In this document: piece after piece, positions 11,601-26,600 of the stretch
Numbering within the stretch: the first letter of the stretch is position 1
How the letters are laid out: every line of letters starts with the position of its first letter
Assembly: GCA_034509925.1 (NCBI GenBank)
Contig: CM067534.1
Span: forward strand, 4,347,501 to 4,411,500
Source: Hirudinaria manillensis
Lineage: Eukaryota; Annelida; Clitellata; Hirudinida; Hirudinidae
DNA length: 64,000 nucleotides
Direction of reading: 5' to 3'
The notes under the pieces: generated by a model
What the model saw: the letters and a program-made list of their open reading frames with translations, nothing else
The model's database searches: none
Told to the model about the DNA's origin: nothing
Translations under genes and position numbers: made by a program

Positions 11601-14600
11601 TCGGACGGCGCGATCGGACAAACGAACTGCACGTCCTTAGATTTTGTTCAATCTGTTGTTGATGGTAATATGATATAATTAATTAATTGCTTTTCAAATA
11701 TGACATTCGTTTATTTTTACGACAGATCGTGTTCTTCATTGTATAATTTTTTTGTGCTTTGGGATTTGAAGATTTGGCTTCTTGGTGATTATTTTTTTTC
11801 TTTTTCAGTGAAATTGTCTGGTTGAACAAACACCTTAATTTCTGTAAAACTGTTCATAATTACTGAATATTTGTGATTTAGCAGAATTGAGAAAATTCAA
11901 TTTCAAAGCTTCCTTTTTATTCCTAGTCACAGACTCTGACGAAAGGAAATTTTTGTAATATATTGTTAACACATTTCATTAAAATCTGCAAAATTTGTTT
12001 CTACGGAGGGTAACTTTTGAATTCTGTTTAAGGCCTGGTTGTTACAGGCAGGTTCTGTGATCCTTTTGAGGAACTTGTTAATCTCAAATCTAGAAGAATA
12101 AATATCGTGCACGTTTTTGAGCTGTGTCTTCAAGTCATAGCGCAAATGGCACAATAATAAGGTAGCTTAGATCGATGCCGTCGCTCAAGAGCCTTTAATA
12201 TTTCTGTTAGGCACCAACCATACGTAGGAGTGACGTGCTATATAAACGAGAGAAGGCAATTTCCTTCGTCAATATGTTTGCCGGAATGAAACAGATCATC
12301 GCATCGAGGCCCGACACAAAGCTTTGGAAGTTTTCTGTCTGTGAATTATGTACATTCCGGACGCAAGCAGACTTTCGGGATTAGTTTTGCCGGGAGAGCT
12401 GTGCAGAGGGACACTTTAAAGGTTACGCCGGGGTCAAATGTTGAAGGGCATAAACGCGTACTCCGGAACGCACCATTAGATAGTTCGATACTTCTCGCCT
12501 GCTCGATCAAGCCTCTCATCGCATACAGACCACTGTCTGTCCTTCGCTTTTCGTTTGTGCATTCATCTCTTATCCACGTGTAAATCTATTGAGCAATCAA
12601 CATTTTAGAATTGGTCGTGGCTGAGAAATGACATACAATTCTTACTTTTTGTAACCATAAACCTCAAAGAGATTGGATCTTTAAAACAATAGGATGTGAC
12701 GCTTAGCCCTAATTCCATTTTCTTTCTATCTTTTACAGGTTAGTTTCTTGTCAGAAAGGATAAAAACCACTTCATCTGTTGACAAGGCAATTTTCTTTGA
12801 AAATCACTTGAAAATAGAACTAGGTTTTCTCTAACGTATTTAAGGGGGAAGGGGCAGATTCAGCCTACTGATACAATTCTATTAGGCTTCGTTAAAAATT
12901 CCACCCCCATGAATTACTAGTCTACATTCCAAATCTCCTGCCGTCAAAGTGCTCCAGATTCTCCGTGGTGCAACTCAGTGGTGCCAGGTCAAATAAATCT
13001 ACACCCGTCCCAGAGAAGTCTATTTTCAAGACATATCTGAGCTGATGTCGACTCTGAAACGCTAAAAGTTTCCTTGACCTGCTGCTACCAGTCCCTCCAG
13101 TCCACTCAGCCAAAAAAAAAATCTCGATTGTCTTGCCCGGTTACCAAGATTTAAATTTATTGTGACCGATAAAGGCCCATTAACGCTAAAACTTCTGTGA
13201 CCATACTTTCACACTGCCGCACCTTCAAACCTAATGTTTCCTACTCTCTTGAGGAAAAGAAACACAAGACATCCTGAATTCCCATCCAATCCACTTATCG
13301 TTCGACGAATGCCCGCATCCGAAACCAATGAATAGATGAATGCTTTAAGGGAGCATCTTTGTTGTCCACGGCTTAACAGGAATTTGAGTGAAATTACTAC
13401 GCTTAGCACCGAAACTCTTGCCGCAAATTTCTTTCAAGGAAGGATTCTTTGGAGCGCTGAAGATTTTCAAATGTTAAACCAAGGATTTTCTGGAGGCACA
13501 GATTCGAGTTCAAATCGTGTGTGATTCGACCTGTTGGTGTTTATTTTTGGTTTAACAAATCAATGAATTAACCTGATTATAGTTTTAAACTTCTGAAGAC
13601 GAACTCTATTTATGTCAATTTAATTTTAAAAATCGACTAGTACAGGTCTAAAAGAGATGGCACCATCTTGAGGTGCTTCAAAGCAGACGTCTTAATCGAT
13701 TTGGCCGACTCGACAATCGAGAGAGGTTTCAAGAGAGAAAAGAAATATTTATCTGCACACGTGAATAAAAATGATGCCAAAGAAGCAGGGTTCTGCATTC
13801 ATGTCTAAATAACTCCCCCCAGCGTTCCGAAGGCGTCGGGAGAACACAGAAATGCATTTAGCAAAACATCCGACGAGGAACCGTATGGGCGCTTCAAGAA
13901 TTTCAAAACTAGAATTCATTTCATAAGAGAGTCCTGTGTCGCTCAAATGTTAGTCGCTGGAAGATTAAAATAATTTTTGCGAAATTTCGGCCCTCTTTTT
14001 TTTTTTTTTAATTTTAAGCGAAAGTATTTTTTGTTGTTGAAAGAGCCGAGAAATAAACAATCCACTATCGCCGGCGAAGTTGCTCAAGTGGTTGCACCTT
14101 TCACTCACTCTCTTCAAAATGGGAGAACGGAAATGAGCCGGCATATGCTGGACATTGTTTCAGGCGGACAATATATTAAGCACACAAAAGAGTTGCCAAC
14201 CGACAAACATATCTGCCAGTCAGCCAGCGTTCGGTCACGGAGCACGACCGCGTACGGACATAAATTCGGCAGCCTATCCGCGTCACAAGCGAGAAGCAAT
14301 ATTTATCGGCTTGCTTCATGATGATTGAACCACAACCACTAGAACCGGACAACGGTCGAAATCCACTGTCACCGCTCGGGTCTTTAACGGATCTAGGACT
14401 TCGCTCGATCGCCAAAAAGAGCCGCAATGAGGTGGAGGAATTTTGAATTGTTGTTCTGCTTAACATGGATTCCTTTCCTCGAGTCTGATCCAATAAAAGA
14501 CACGAACGTCGATAGTCCTCCAGGGAGCGGTGAGTGAGACAACTTGTTGACAACTTTCATTCCAAATTTTTTTTTCCAGACATAAATTCGAGAGTTCAAA

Positions 14601-14634
14601 ACGACAACAATCGTGAGACGTGTGTCGGTGTTGG

Positions 14635-14680
14635 CGATGATGATGACGTTGTCGATGGTGACGATGACGATGATGACGTG
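14635..14680. repeat. GAT/GAC triplet microsatellite
   Basis: Interrupted GAT and GAC triplets, followed by scattered GATGATGG units up to about 14860. Confidence 0.75.
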
Positions 14681-14996
14681 GTATGGTATTTGTAAGGATA
14701 AGTTCTGCTGATTATGAAATCGATGATTATGCCGCGATGGATAGACTTAAGGTAATGTATGGACGATGAGAGGCTTAGATGCTGATGATGGTAAAGGTGA
14801 TGGTGATAATGACGAACATAATGACGTAGTGCTGGTAGTGATGATGATGGTGATGATAATAATAGTAGTAGTATAGCTGGTGAAGGAATGAATCAATTGA
14901 TCTTAAGCAGGTGTCAACTGCAGGTGTAACTCTCAATCCGTTCGGTCGGGGGATAACTTTCGATGACATATTTCCATGTCGTGTGTCATTCAAGAC

Positions 14997-14997
14997 G

Positions 14998-15029
<32 letters not shown>
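14997..15029. repeat. GTT microsatellite
   Basis: Eleven consecutive GTT units. A minus-strand frame across it reads poly-Asn because of the repeat. Confidence 0.9.
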
Positions 15030-15188
15030 CAAATAATTTCAAATGTTGACAGAGTTACTAAAACATTAACGTATTATTACTCAGTTTCTCTGTTCAAATC
15101 TCTGTTTAAATCAGAACTTGTAAACATGGACACATGAAATGTCGGTTAAGAACAACACCATTGAACAATAATATTGTAATACAACTGC

Positions 15189-15272
15189 AATATTAATATT
15201 AATATGAATATTATGAATATTAATATGAATATTAATATGAATAATAATATTATTGTTATTATAATATTATAA
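15189..15272. repeat. AATATT-rich self-complementary tract
   Basis: About 84 bp built from AATATT/ATTAATATGA units. It is almost purely A and T, and much of it can pair with itself. Confidence 0.75.
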
Positions 15273-15560
15273 CGAGTGCAAAACAATAACAATAATAGCA
15301 CCAAGAACAGCAATTGTATCATACTTTCCGATTGTCTCCTTGATGCACTGCTTTCGTTCGTGGTACAACAATGAGCTCCTCTTCCTCCTCTTCCTCATCA
15401 TCGTCGTCGTCGTCTTCCGGCATCTTTGGTTATTAATCAAACGGCTAATTATTGGCATTGAAATCAACCTTCTACACTGATGTTCTCCTTAAAACATTCT
15501 GTTGATGATGATTATGATCTCTTGGTATAACGGTTTCTTTTCAAATTGAATTCCATGGAA

Positions 15561-15618
15561 TCGACATCGTCATCATCATCATCATCAACATCATCGACAT
15601 CGTCGTCGTCGTCGTCAT
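15561..15618. repeat. CAT/CGT triplet microsatellite
   Basis: Runs of CAT units followed by CGT units, with another CGT run at about 15395-15417. Confidence 0.8.
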
Positions 15619-17497
15619 TCGATTCGCGTACAGGTACCAAGGCGATAATATTGCTATTAAATATGACTTATTCATTCACAATGTCGTAGGGCTAATACGA
15701 AAAGTCATCGGCAATCATGCTTTTATGCGATAAATATTAAGCGATTCCAATTTAATCATGAAACATAAAATGAAAATAATGATGAAAATAATAATGAAAT
15801 TAATTCACTTTTAGTTCTACAACTGCAACTACAATTGCAACAGAAGCGTTGCTTCATCGATTTCGAAACATGTCCTTTAAAAAGAAAAGTATAACAGTTA
15901 TTACAACAGTTCGATACGAACGAACACTAACACTGTCTTTTCCAAAACTAATGTCTCCGCTCGCCTGCTGCTACACAGTACCTTGGGCGGAACAAACCAA
16001 TATTCCCGTTATTTGCAATAATAATGGACTTAATTATGCCCCACGATAAAACACGAGCCAAATAAAAAGGCATACATTCCGAGCTAATTATGCGGGAGTA
16101 TAAAATTATGGCATCGAGGATAATTAATTAAAGCAACTGGGATTCACGTTGCTTCTGAAAGTGGCGCATTAAATCCTTGATGGAAAAGCGCACAAGTTGT
16201 CATGTAATTCCTGTCAGGATAACTTCTTTCGTAAAAAACATATTGTCCAATGTTCTCGGACGTCGACATAATATGACTTCTCTTTACGACGATGCACTTG
16301 TAGCAGCATTACATTTGATTCTCATGAAAAAGTACTTAAAATCTTCTACAGCAAAAATACAAAAAAAAATTCATGTTTTTTTTTATAAGAATGGCGGACT
16401 TATTAAAATGTCGAACCTAATGAAAACATTATAAAACCACGTAATAAAATGAAACTGACAACAACTCAATATTTTCTGTTTATTGTTCAAACCTGCCGAT
16501 AGCCTAGAAATCAGACTTATGGCCGGCATTCGGCTTTCAAATACCAATGCCCAGCACTACGAGTTTGCTGGAAATCAACGAAATGTATTAAGCGCCATAC
16601 AATTTCAACTAAAAGTGAATTCGACGCGAAAATTTGATTGTTTTGATTTGCGTGATGCTCCTACTTTTACAGCCGCGATAAAAATGTCGCGACAAATGTA
16701 TTAATACTATTATTGTGGTTATTGTTATCGTCGTTTTATTCCGATAATCATTGTCGGTCAGAATTTATCGGGAACCTTCCGTGGCGTTTTGTTCAAACGG
16801 GATTCAAATTTCTGCCAATCAATTTTTTTTTTGATCGCGTATTGCATCAATCCTAGATATTATAATTTCTCAACTTTCGTTTCGATAATTTATATTGCAT
16901 TGAAGTTTAATACATTCGACGTAAGCCGAGAAATAATAGATAAATAACTATGAACTATTATTATATTACGGTTTAATTATTGTGAATCGATAATGGTGTT
17001 GGCAAAACTAGAGGCAGACACCTATTGGCCATTTAACAGTCGGTAATTGATAACTTGTTCGAAATGGATAAGAATCAATTTGAAAGAAATCTGTGAACCC
17101 CTAACTGCCAAAAGTAAAAGGTGAACGTACGAGTCCTCGTAACCAAATTTATGTTCTTAACAAGTAGGTGACAAGTGGTAAATAGATGACGAGTGGTAAA
17201 TAGATAACATACGTACGAAATAATAAAACAAGTGACTCTGTTAAAAGGAATTGATTTTCATTCGATCTCATCAGACAGATGCTCCTTTTATTCTTCTTTA
17301 ATTGGCTTCAGCGCAGTGGCAGCTGTCCCACAAATTAGGCTCGGATTTATTTTTTTCCGTCATCTTGAAACGACCAAGAATCACATCCGTGAAGATGAAA
17401 AATTCATTCTTGATAAATTAAATTATTACTTTTGTAATTAAATTGAATAAAAAAGATGTAAATACATATTTGTATATATTCTCGATTTCATTTCTAG

Positions 17498-17550
17498 ATG
17501 TCTAGCGATTCAAACGTGGATTCTCTTCCACGGTTGCAAGCTGCAACTCG
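17498..17550 (+). CDS. Possible upstream exon of the lectin/CUB gene
   Basis: A 53-nt candidate exon after TTTCATTTCTAG and before a GTGGAT donor. In one frame it reads TWILFHGCKLQL and leaves one base, which matches the phase of the SUEL exon at 17658. This would put a Cys and hydrophobic residues just before the lectin domain. The donor is weak and other frames of the same stretch are also open, so the exon is uncertain. Confidence 0.3.
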
Positions 17551-17657
17551 GTGGATATTCCAAAATGACGATGGGGAATATTACTTATTCGGCAGAATGA
17601 AATTGATCAATATTTAGCAAGACCATGAATATGAAATTGCACTAAAATGATTTTCAG

Positions 17658-20600
17658 TGATTACAAACGAGTTCTGCGGATACGAGAGATTCCTGGCCAG
17701 ATGCAACCCTAGAGAAGTTATACTGGTCAAGAATGCAAGTTTCGGACGCATGCGTGCCGGGAAGTGCGTCACGGGAGATTACTCTCACGCTATTGGTTGT
17801 TCCAGTGACGTAACGAGCCACGTGAGCAATATGTGCACGGGACGACAGAATTGCTCATTCCTGGTGGCCATGATGGATTCCGTAGCTCAACCGTGTGCCA
17901 AAGATTTCAAATCCTACCTAGAAGCATCCTACGTTTGTCACAAAGGTTATTTCACTCGATGAACTTTGCCTCGCGGATTCAGCGGTCGAGTCATCTATCT
18001 TAGTTAATAAAATAAGAGCTTGTCCTACAGATTGCGTGCAGCTACTATTTATTTAATTTTGTATTTTATATTCGATTTAATTATTCATTAAAAATATTGC
18101 CATTGCAGCGTCATTTCTCGAAAAGAACTGCGGGGATAACTCGGTCGTTCTAACGAAGACAGATTGGTCAGGTTATCTGGCCTTCTATTGGCGTCACCTA
18201 CTGCTCAATCCCCCTCTTGAGTTCGGCTCGACGTGTACGTGGAGGTTCACCGTTGAGGACGGAAGGAGGATCGAAATGTCTTGGATGAAGACTTTCCAAG
18301 GTTTCGAGTGCTGATTGAACGGTGCTTCGAGTGATTGAAGTGCTGGAATTTTAAATTGAATTCGTAACCAGTTTGCCCGCGTACAACATCCGGTATTTCG
18401 CATCCATCCGTCCGTCCATCCATCCATCCATCCATCCATCCATCCACTTGTCAAAAAGCCGTCGTCTCATAAAGCAAAACATCTTCCTCTCTTTCCAGGA
18501 GAAGCGTCGGTGGATGGGAAGTGAATAATAATTTCCATCGAATGACCCGAGTACGGGTCGCTCATATGTGTGGAGATCGTTAATCTTCAGCTGGATGCAT
18601 TAAGATTCTCATCGCAGCGACAATTGATTTGATTTATAGAAACGGCGATCTGTGCCGCTATTTACTTTCTCGGAGTCTTTGAGAATCGATTAAAACCGAC
18701 ACCGTCGAGTCGACCCCGGGCCATCATTCAGTAAACGACCTTGACACTCCATCAAAATCCCCTCGCCTTTCCCCACCGTCTCCTCCATTCTCCGTCTGGT
18801 CACACGTGGTTGCCGTGTCGTTGCATTTTCATTCTGCCAGGCACGGAGCTCAGTCAATCATGCATAAACAATCCGCAGCGTGGAACGCCCACGGTCTCTT
18901 ATTTCTACGAATGTAGCTAATAAGCCACCGACCGTAGATGGAGGTGTTTCTCCTTTATCTCGGAGAGCAGGATAGCTGATGGGCCGTTGTTTATGCAGGA
19001 AAATAATCTTGGAAGGTCGCTCGAGTCTTCCAATAGCGCGCATGACGTTTCTCGTCCGACTGACAGGAATTGTCCGTTCATAATAACCTCCTTAATGCGG
19101 AGAGTCGCTTTTAGTCGTTCGATTTAGCGGGGCATCTTAAAGTGGGATTCGTCCCTTATTTCCTTTCTTGCAGCACGCGGCGCCAATTTCTGATCGGATC
19201 CAACTCGTGCGCGCCTAAGAGGATAAGTAGGTATGCCATTGAAGGCTGTGTAAATAATCGGTCGCGAGCGAGGTTTTGTCGACTGTAAGAGGAGATAAGA
19301 CAGCACTAATCTATAATTTAGAACTGGCGATTCACTCCAGACGACGTACAGAATTCGCTTTAAAACTTTCAAGGAGTGCGAGACGAGAGAACAGAGAGTC
19401 GGCGAGGAGTGCGATCGAATGAGCGAGACGATGACGTTCGAAGATGAATGGCCGACATCTCGAGATGCAAGATGTTTGCTCAGAAATCGAGGCAAATGTA
19501 ATCCTCTGGATGGGGCAATTGATTTCCTAAGGATGTCCTTTTAACCGTCGGGCCTGGGTATCGTGCACTCTTGAAGAATTTGATCGCCGTTGAGAGAAAA
19601 GTCGATGGAGAAATATGAGAGATGTTCCACTTTTAAAAATGCATCAGTCTATCGCAAGATTTCAAGCGAGGCGTCCATTTGTCTCAATAAAACTCAGAAT
19701 CTTTTATCTCAGGTGTCCATCAATATTCGTTTCAATCGGCTCTTTTAGGTGCAGTATTCAAATGCTTCCTGAAAACTGAAAGAAGCGGCCCTTGTGATGA
19801 AACCTTTGTTTGGAAGCCACTATTGAAAAAAACTCCATCTCTGCAGACAAGAGAATAAACGCAGGTATGAGATTCGTTACGATGTCGATGAGTTCGTTCG
19901 ACCAGGTGTTCGGTTGAAGAGAAGAATATCTCAAATTACGCAATTAACGAGGCACGAGGAGAGAGACACGAACCCTTATCATGAAGCCTGAGTTCATTTT
20001 TCCATTGATTTCGACAAAATTGGCACGTGGCGAGCAATTAGTGGCTTAGATTAAACAAACACGCGTAGAAACAACAATAGACGGGCGATGCTTCATGGAA
20101 AGCTGGAGGAATGTGATAGAAGTTGGAAGAATCAGGCGCGTAAGATCCTCGGATATCTCATCGAAGGATTTCGTGAAATGATTTTAGAGGTCAATTCAGT
20201 CCAACTCTGGGTTTGATCAGTTCATGCGTTTCCGTGACAACTTGACAGATGCGAGCGAGCCTCATCTCCACGATGTCATCCGAATGTCACGTTATTAACT
20301 CCGCTCCAGTCAGCACCAAGTACTCGGGATGTTTCCAAGTTCAACCGACCGTCGTCGAATAAGGCGCGTCCGTCTTCTTCCGGAATTTTTCCGATTCTTT
20401 TCTTGCACTAGGTCGAGATCTGCTTACTCTCGTCATGACGTCATAAACGTCACCGGTCGAAGAGTGAGACAGAAATTCGGTGGGACTCGAAGTGGGTTTC
20501 AGAAAATAATCAGAAAGTCTCTATAAATGTCAAGAAGGATTCATCCTCGCAAACGAATCTTTGCAGACTAGATTTCTACTCGGACCATCGTTTTAACATT

Positions 20601-23600
20601 AGATTCGAATTTAATATATTAAAACAACTTCACTTTCTGCAACAAGAAGATTAAATATTCCTTAGGGAGAGATATCCCTGGAAATGAAAAAAAAATATAG
20701 AAGATCCGATAAAGGCCTCTCAATACGCTTATTATGAAGATGATCTTCGAAAATGACTTTCGTAAATAATTTGTTAGCGCTCCGAAGAATACATGGATTT
20801 GATCAGAAGGCATTATTTAATTACGTTGACATCTTACTGATTTCGTGGTAAACACGGTACATGGAACAAAAGAACCGGCTATTTGTGATGAGTTACGTGG
20901 CCAGGCGCACGTAATTGGCTGTTTTTTTATGGAACCCACACTGCTCCACCAACGGACTAATTGGCAGCCGGGCTGCTCCGTAATGAAGTGACTCGACGGT
21001 GGCACGAACCTTCGGATTCCGTAAATGAAAATTTTTTTCGAAAAGAAATATTTACCAACACAGTTATTGTGTTTATCCGCTCATCATTACCTCTCGTTTA
21101 GTTTATATGCGCCAGAATAAACCCTTGAATTAAGAGTCCAGATTTAAACACGGCTGCCCCTCGAGTGGAAATTATTGACATCGCGAGTAAAAGTGAACTC
21201 GACTCGAAATGTTTAGAGGGTTCTGTTATTTATGACCATCAGTCCTCAATGCCATTCTTTCGTGCAATGGACTCTAGTCACGTGAAGGCGTATATTTGTT
21301 TTTTATGTTTAAAGAACTTTTCTCCAGAAGCAGTGGCTTTTTGTGAGAAAAAATACGGCTATTGCTGTCCTAGGCAGTGCAAAAAGTATTGTTTTTTTGG
21401 CCTACAAAAATGAAAATTTATGTAATTTTAAAACTACATAAAATTTAATGGAGAAAGAATTAAACTTAAATTAGATTAAATTCTGAGAGCGTTTGAGAGA
21501 TTCCACGATTAATATTGTAGAAACAAATTTCTATCACAATAAAACAAATTGAGGATATTTATCGAGCAGATCTTAAAAAAAAAATTCGTAATATTTGGTC
21601 GAATTGCTTTTCGTCACATTCTTTTAAATTCATGTTCGTACCGAGCTTCGGCTGCCTAACTCCCCCCGTATTATCCCGCCAATCAAGCTTTATCGTCGGT
21701 CGATCAGGGCATACAATGAATTATTCATATCTTGTTGCCCAGAGTACTGAATTCCAACTTTTAACGAGAACGATCGTATACCAATGACACTCTCGATAGT
21801 TTCTGCAGCCAACCGACCACTTTTCAGACCACTTAGAATTCTTAGACGATGTTTAATTGCTCGGCTTTTCTTGATTAAGACCATTTCTCTCCGGTGGAAA
21901 TGCTCTTAGGTTTCCAGTACAAATGGGAATGGTTAATTCTCTTCGGCCGATGCGGAGTCATGAGGCTACGCTTCTTCATCGGTTATTCGCGCTACCCAGA
22001 CGAGGTGCCGAGCGGAATATAAATGATGGAGGCCCGAGTCGAACTCTCATGAATTTGCATTTTATCGTCATTTCACGGACTCTAAAAAAGCCAGAGAGAA
22101 AAACACGGTCAAGTCTTTTGCTCCTTTTGGCGGTTAAAAGATGTCCTTGAAGAAGATTAGATGAATGTCATCGTTCATTGTGTCGAGCGATAAATGGATG
22201 CTTAGGTGTTGGGATGAGAAAGGGGTCGTGCACGGTTATGCCGATGTGTACTCTACAGAACATTTTGCTTACCAGATTCCGCGATCAGTTACTGCGGACA
22301 ATTATTTCTATTACGATATAAACAAAGTGTGGCCATTCATCTAGCAGGTCTTTTGTGTTGCTAACGACGCCGACAATAAGAATTTATTTAACTATAATAA
22401 TAATTTATTACCATCCGAATTACTGGCATTGCAACATTGTAACAAAAGTTTATTACGGCTTTAAAAAGCTTTTTATTTTTATTTGCAAATATCGCAAATA
22501 TGAAACCCCAGGTCATCGTTCAAGCGGTCTTATGATGGATCTCAAGCTGTGATGTACTTAATTCAAGTCGAGCATGACCCCGGTATAAAAACGTTCCCAA
22601 TGCGCCACGGAATGATGCAAGGGGAGTGCAAAGTCACCGCATAATCTCCTTACTATCATCAGATAACTTTTATTGCTTTTAGAAATAAAAAATTAATCGA
22701 AAGCTCGGCAAGAGTTTCATTTGATTTCAACTTTAATTCCACTTTTACTCGTTCGGTCGAATGTTTCCAAATGTTTCCATCTATCCATATAAATAAAATT
22801 GCAATGCGTGTTTGTACCATGCACATGTTCTCTGAAAGTACTTAACCAATTGCTTTGAAATTTTGACACAACATAGTGCTCGATTAGAGGAGTGTTTTTT
22901 TATATAGGTTTCATATATATATACCACATGCTTTTTTCGAAAATCCTGCCATCTTGACACGATAACGTTACTGCCTAATCTATACAAATAAACTTTAGTG
23001 AGACATTAGTTGGTTAAAGCGCCTGCCTAGTTTGAAATAAATTGTAAGCATATGTAAACAACAATAACATTCCATTAAAAGATGCGTACTTGCAATTGTG
23101 ACGGATTTTTGGGCGTCCTTGGAAACGAGGTGTTGAGTTTTGAAAAGCAAGTAATTGAGCTTCTAAATATGGAAGCTACATCGGAGATTATTGACTTAAT
23201 CCCGCTTGAACTGACATTAATTGCTTTGATGGGAAGTGGATGATGATGATGACGACGACGATGATGATGATGACGAAGGCTAAGAACAGCGATGATGATG
23301 ATGATGATGGTAATAAGGATGAAAACATGCTAAAACCCCATAGCGTCAGATAAGATGGAACATGTGTTACATTTATGAAACCCAGGGGATTTAAATCCTC
23401 GCTCTCATCATCATTAATATTTTACATTTCCTTAGATATTTTATTTCCCCATAAATAATTCCAATGAATATATTACGCTAACAAGAGACAACTACACTCG
23501 ACCAATTGGAAACAAAAAAGATTTTCAGAAATATGCTAATGACTAGGGTCAAAGATCAGGATTAGAGGGTAGGGTTAAGAGTTAGGGATCAGGATTAGGG

Positions 23601-26600
23601 GACCTCGGCTTCTCCCGGATTTCGTTGACACTCAGCAACTCGGGGTCTCGAGAGCGAAGGAACACGCCATTATAAATTTTCATTACAAGCCTCAAGTAAC
23701 GTGATGAAATGCAAATCTCGCCCTCTCCTGGACTTGGTCACGTGTTTCCGGCCAGATTGCCAACATGGAATTTACGAACACGGCAAGAATCGCCTGCCTG
23801 TTTTACGGCTGTTTCCGACGCCCACCACATGTTACAGCCGAGCCCGGCAATTACCACCATTATTATTCTTATTACTATAATAATAATAATAATAATAATA
23901 AAAATAGTAATAATAATATTAATAATAAAATAATAATAATAAAGGTAATAATAATAATAATAATAATAAAGGTAAAAAAATTATTATTGCTCTCATTGTT
24001 ATTAAGGTATTATGATTTTCGAGAGACGATTTTTCAGCTTGTAAAAAATGGATTCTGTTGGCCACAAGCTGCTTCGACCAGGCAGTGAACCTTGACCTTG
24101 ACCTGCCTAATTTGTTTTATTTGATATTGTTGTGTTCTGCTGTTAACATGTTGATAATTTTATTTACCAATTTAGGAATTTACCAATGTCTAATTTTATC
24201 ATTGCAATTATGTTTTTTATCGCTGTAAACATAGATATAATATTGTCGTTAATGTTATAATCTTGTTATTGTTTCATATAAATGTTAATATCACAAATTA
24301 ATTTCTGATGCTTGAGTTTAAAAGTCTCCGCGTTGTGTTTACAGGGTGACAATAAATAAATAAATAAATGGGATAAATAAATAAATAATAAAATTGGTTC
24401 AATGATATCAAACCCTAAACGACTTGCAGACATTCCACCTATTAAACCAACCCCCATCTCTCGGCAAAGAAACCACAGCCTAATCAACCACTCCCTTTAC
24501 AAGCCGAACCCGAGATGCCCCGTGAAAATGTGGGTTTCCGAGTCTCCTGACAACGAAATATCGGTCTCGGCCTGCCAAGAACTTTCCAACAGACAAAGAA
24601 CATTCTACACGTCGTTGGGAAACAAAATGCTACTCAAAATTCAGATGGAACTCAGCGCCAAGGATGAAATGGTACACTTCTACGTCAATCGACCGAATGA
24701 AGTCCTTCCTTGGCAGAACAAATTGCTCCACTTCAAGGGTGAGCCTCCATTAAAATGAAAATTTGTGATAAAGGAATGAAATAAAATTTCCAGTTTTATG
24801 GCTGTCGTTAGCGCTCCAAGCGGTCGTCCCAAGGGAAAGTTGTTTGCGGATTGCTGAACGGTGTTCGCGTTACTTGTTGATTCGCTTTCGCTTTTATTTT
24901 TGTGTTTCTTCCCGAGTCTACGATCGTCGAATCTGTTATTGCTCCCACGTTCGTTTGTTTCGATTTGAAACTCAGAATTGGAGGAAAATTCAGGCAGAGT
25001 GTGTCAAGAGCAAGCTTCTAAGCTGAGAAGATAAGGGATCGCATCGAACCATAACGGGACTATTGGCGTGTGCTTTATGTGTTCGGTAGGGATGCTTATG
25101 ATGAATTGTAACAACCACCATTATCCTGGAAATTAATGTCTTCTCGTTATTTACGGATATCACCGGTATCCCGTCGTACTCGCCCCTTCCACTAGCGCAG
25201 TCCCGTGGCACCAAGTGGAGCAGAAATTTTTTACGCTCGGTCGGGTTTAGTTGGTGAAGGAAACGTCCACAATAAAACCATCCGCTCCATCACGGCCACT
25301 GACTTATGTGGAAATGTCATGAAAATTTGTCATTTACTTGCACATTTCCGACGACCCTGCACTGCTTTGATATTGAAATCAAGACCTCATTAAGCATTCT
25401 CAGGAACATTTCAAATTCTTTCCCGTGCACGGTCGCTTCACGATCCCCAGCAGTGCGAGCGAAACATTTTTGAAGGTAGGAAGTGGAATAAGCAAGAAAG
25501 TATTTTAGAAGAATTTAATAGAACTCCGTTTTATGCAAATTCCATTTCAAGCCTTACAAGCGATCCTCCTCGCCATATTGGATTCTCACGGAAGGTATTG
25601 AATTCCCGACAATAATTCCTCGAGTACTGACGAATAACATTGAACCTCAAATATAGACAGGGCAGGATGTTTGGAGTGAAGCACGTCATGTGACGTATTC
25701 TAAGTTGGGCGAAGATAAAATGCAAACATCAGCGACTTCCTTTTGTTTGAGCGTTGGAAAGAGAGGTCGCAAGATGCAATAAAAATTCGAACCCGCTGCT
25801 TTTTTTTATGTTCCATGCATTTACCAAATCGTGTCGTGTCTGTTCATGAACAGTCGTCGGATGCCCTAGAGTCGAACAATCCGGGGATCACACGACCTGG
25901 CAACACGGCGACAGTGCAGCCGTGGTGTGCGCTGCCAGCGGTAAGACGTGGTACCTGACGTGCCGGGAGGGAAAGTGGATTGGATTCGTTGGCAACTGTT
26001 CAAAAGCCGGTGAGTTCTTTTAAAGAACATTCTCTAGAATTTACATCGGAAGCTTTGTGCGGTCATCAATTATTCTCTTCTGAAATAAATGTCCTACGAT
26101 TGCCGTGCGCAAAAAAATGGACACATAGCGAGGAGAAATAGTACGCGCATCGTGGAGAATGTCAAAATTTTCGAAATTGATCAGAGCCGAATGAGTGAGA
26201 GAAGGAGCAGAAATTTCTCATAAAGGAATGATTGATGGAGACCGATGGTCCGGCGTTGAGTAGATGATGTAAGTTGACGCTCCACATCCATCCAGAGTTT
26301 CTCCATCGCATCCATCGATTGCACATTCGATTATTCGACTATTTACTTATTTTCAACCATTTCATGCGCCCTCCACATCTTTCCAAAATGCAGTTGAACT
26401 GCATTTGTCGTCTGCTGCCGTGACAAAAGAATAAGTGGAAAGGAATAAACGCCGGGATAAAAATGTTCGAATGAAAAAATAGGTCACGGTATTTTATGGT
26501 CCAATGGAGCAAGCGCTGAGTTGACCTCGTTAAGGATAGATTCGGTCATTCTCTGCCGATCAGAAAGTTTCAATTCCAAAGCCGAGGAAACAATCAAACC

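Larger units (their letters stand above)
11601..17497. other. Gene-poor region with many triplet repeats
   Basis: Nearly 5.9 kb without a convincing exon. It may contain the signal-peptide exon(s) and promoter of the downstream lectin/CUB gene, which were not identified. Base composition is more GC-rich than the right half between 12.2 and 14.6 kb. The part at 14.6-15.7 kb is dense in GAT, GTT, AAT and CGT triplets. Several 60-125-codon frames on both strands lack conserved features. Confidence 0.5.
18301..24429. other. 6.1-kb intron within the CUB-like domain
   Basis: Splits the two halves of the CUB-like domain. No nested gene was recognised on either strand. It holds a TCCA tetranucleotide run, GAT and AAT triplet runs and an AAAT run, all near its two ends, plus telomere-like TTAGGG fragments at about 23560-23605. 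Confidence 0.55.

Noticed and set aside
14775..15032. Minus-strand frame with poly-Asn, Tyr and His runs
   Set aside because: It reads through GTT and GAT microsatellites and has no coding features.
18194..18454. Minus-strand frame MDGWMDGW, tandem Trp-rich peptide
   Set aside because: It is the TCCA tetranucleotide repeat read on the other strand, next to a real plus-strand exon.
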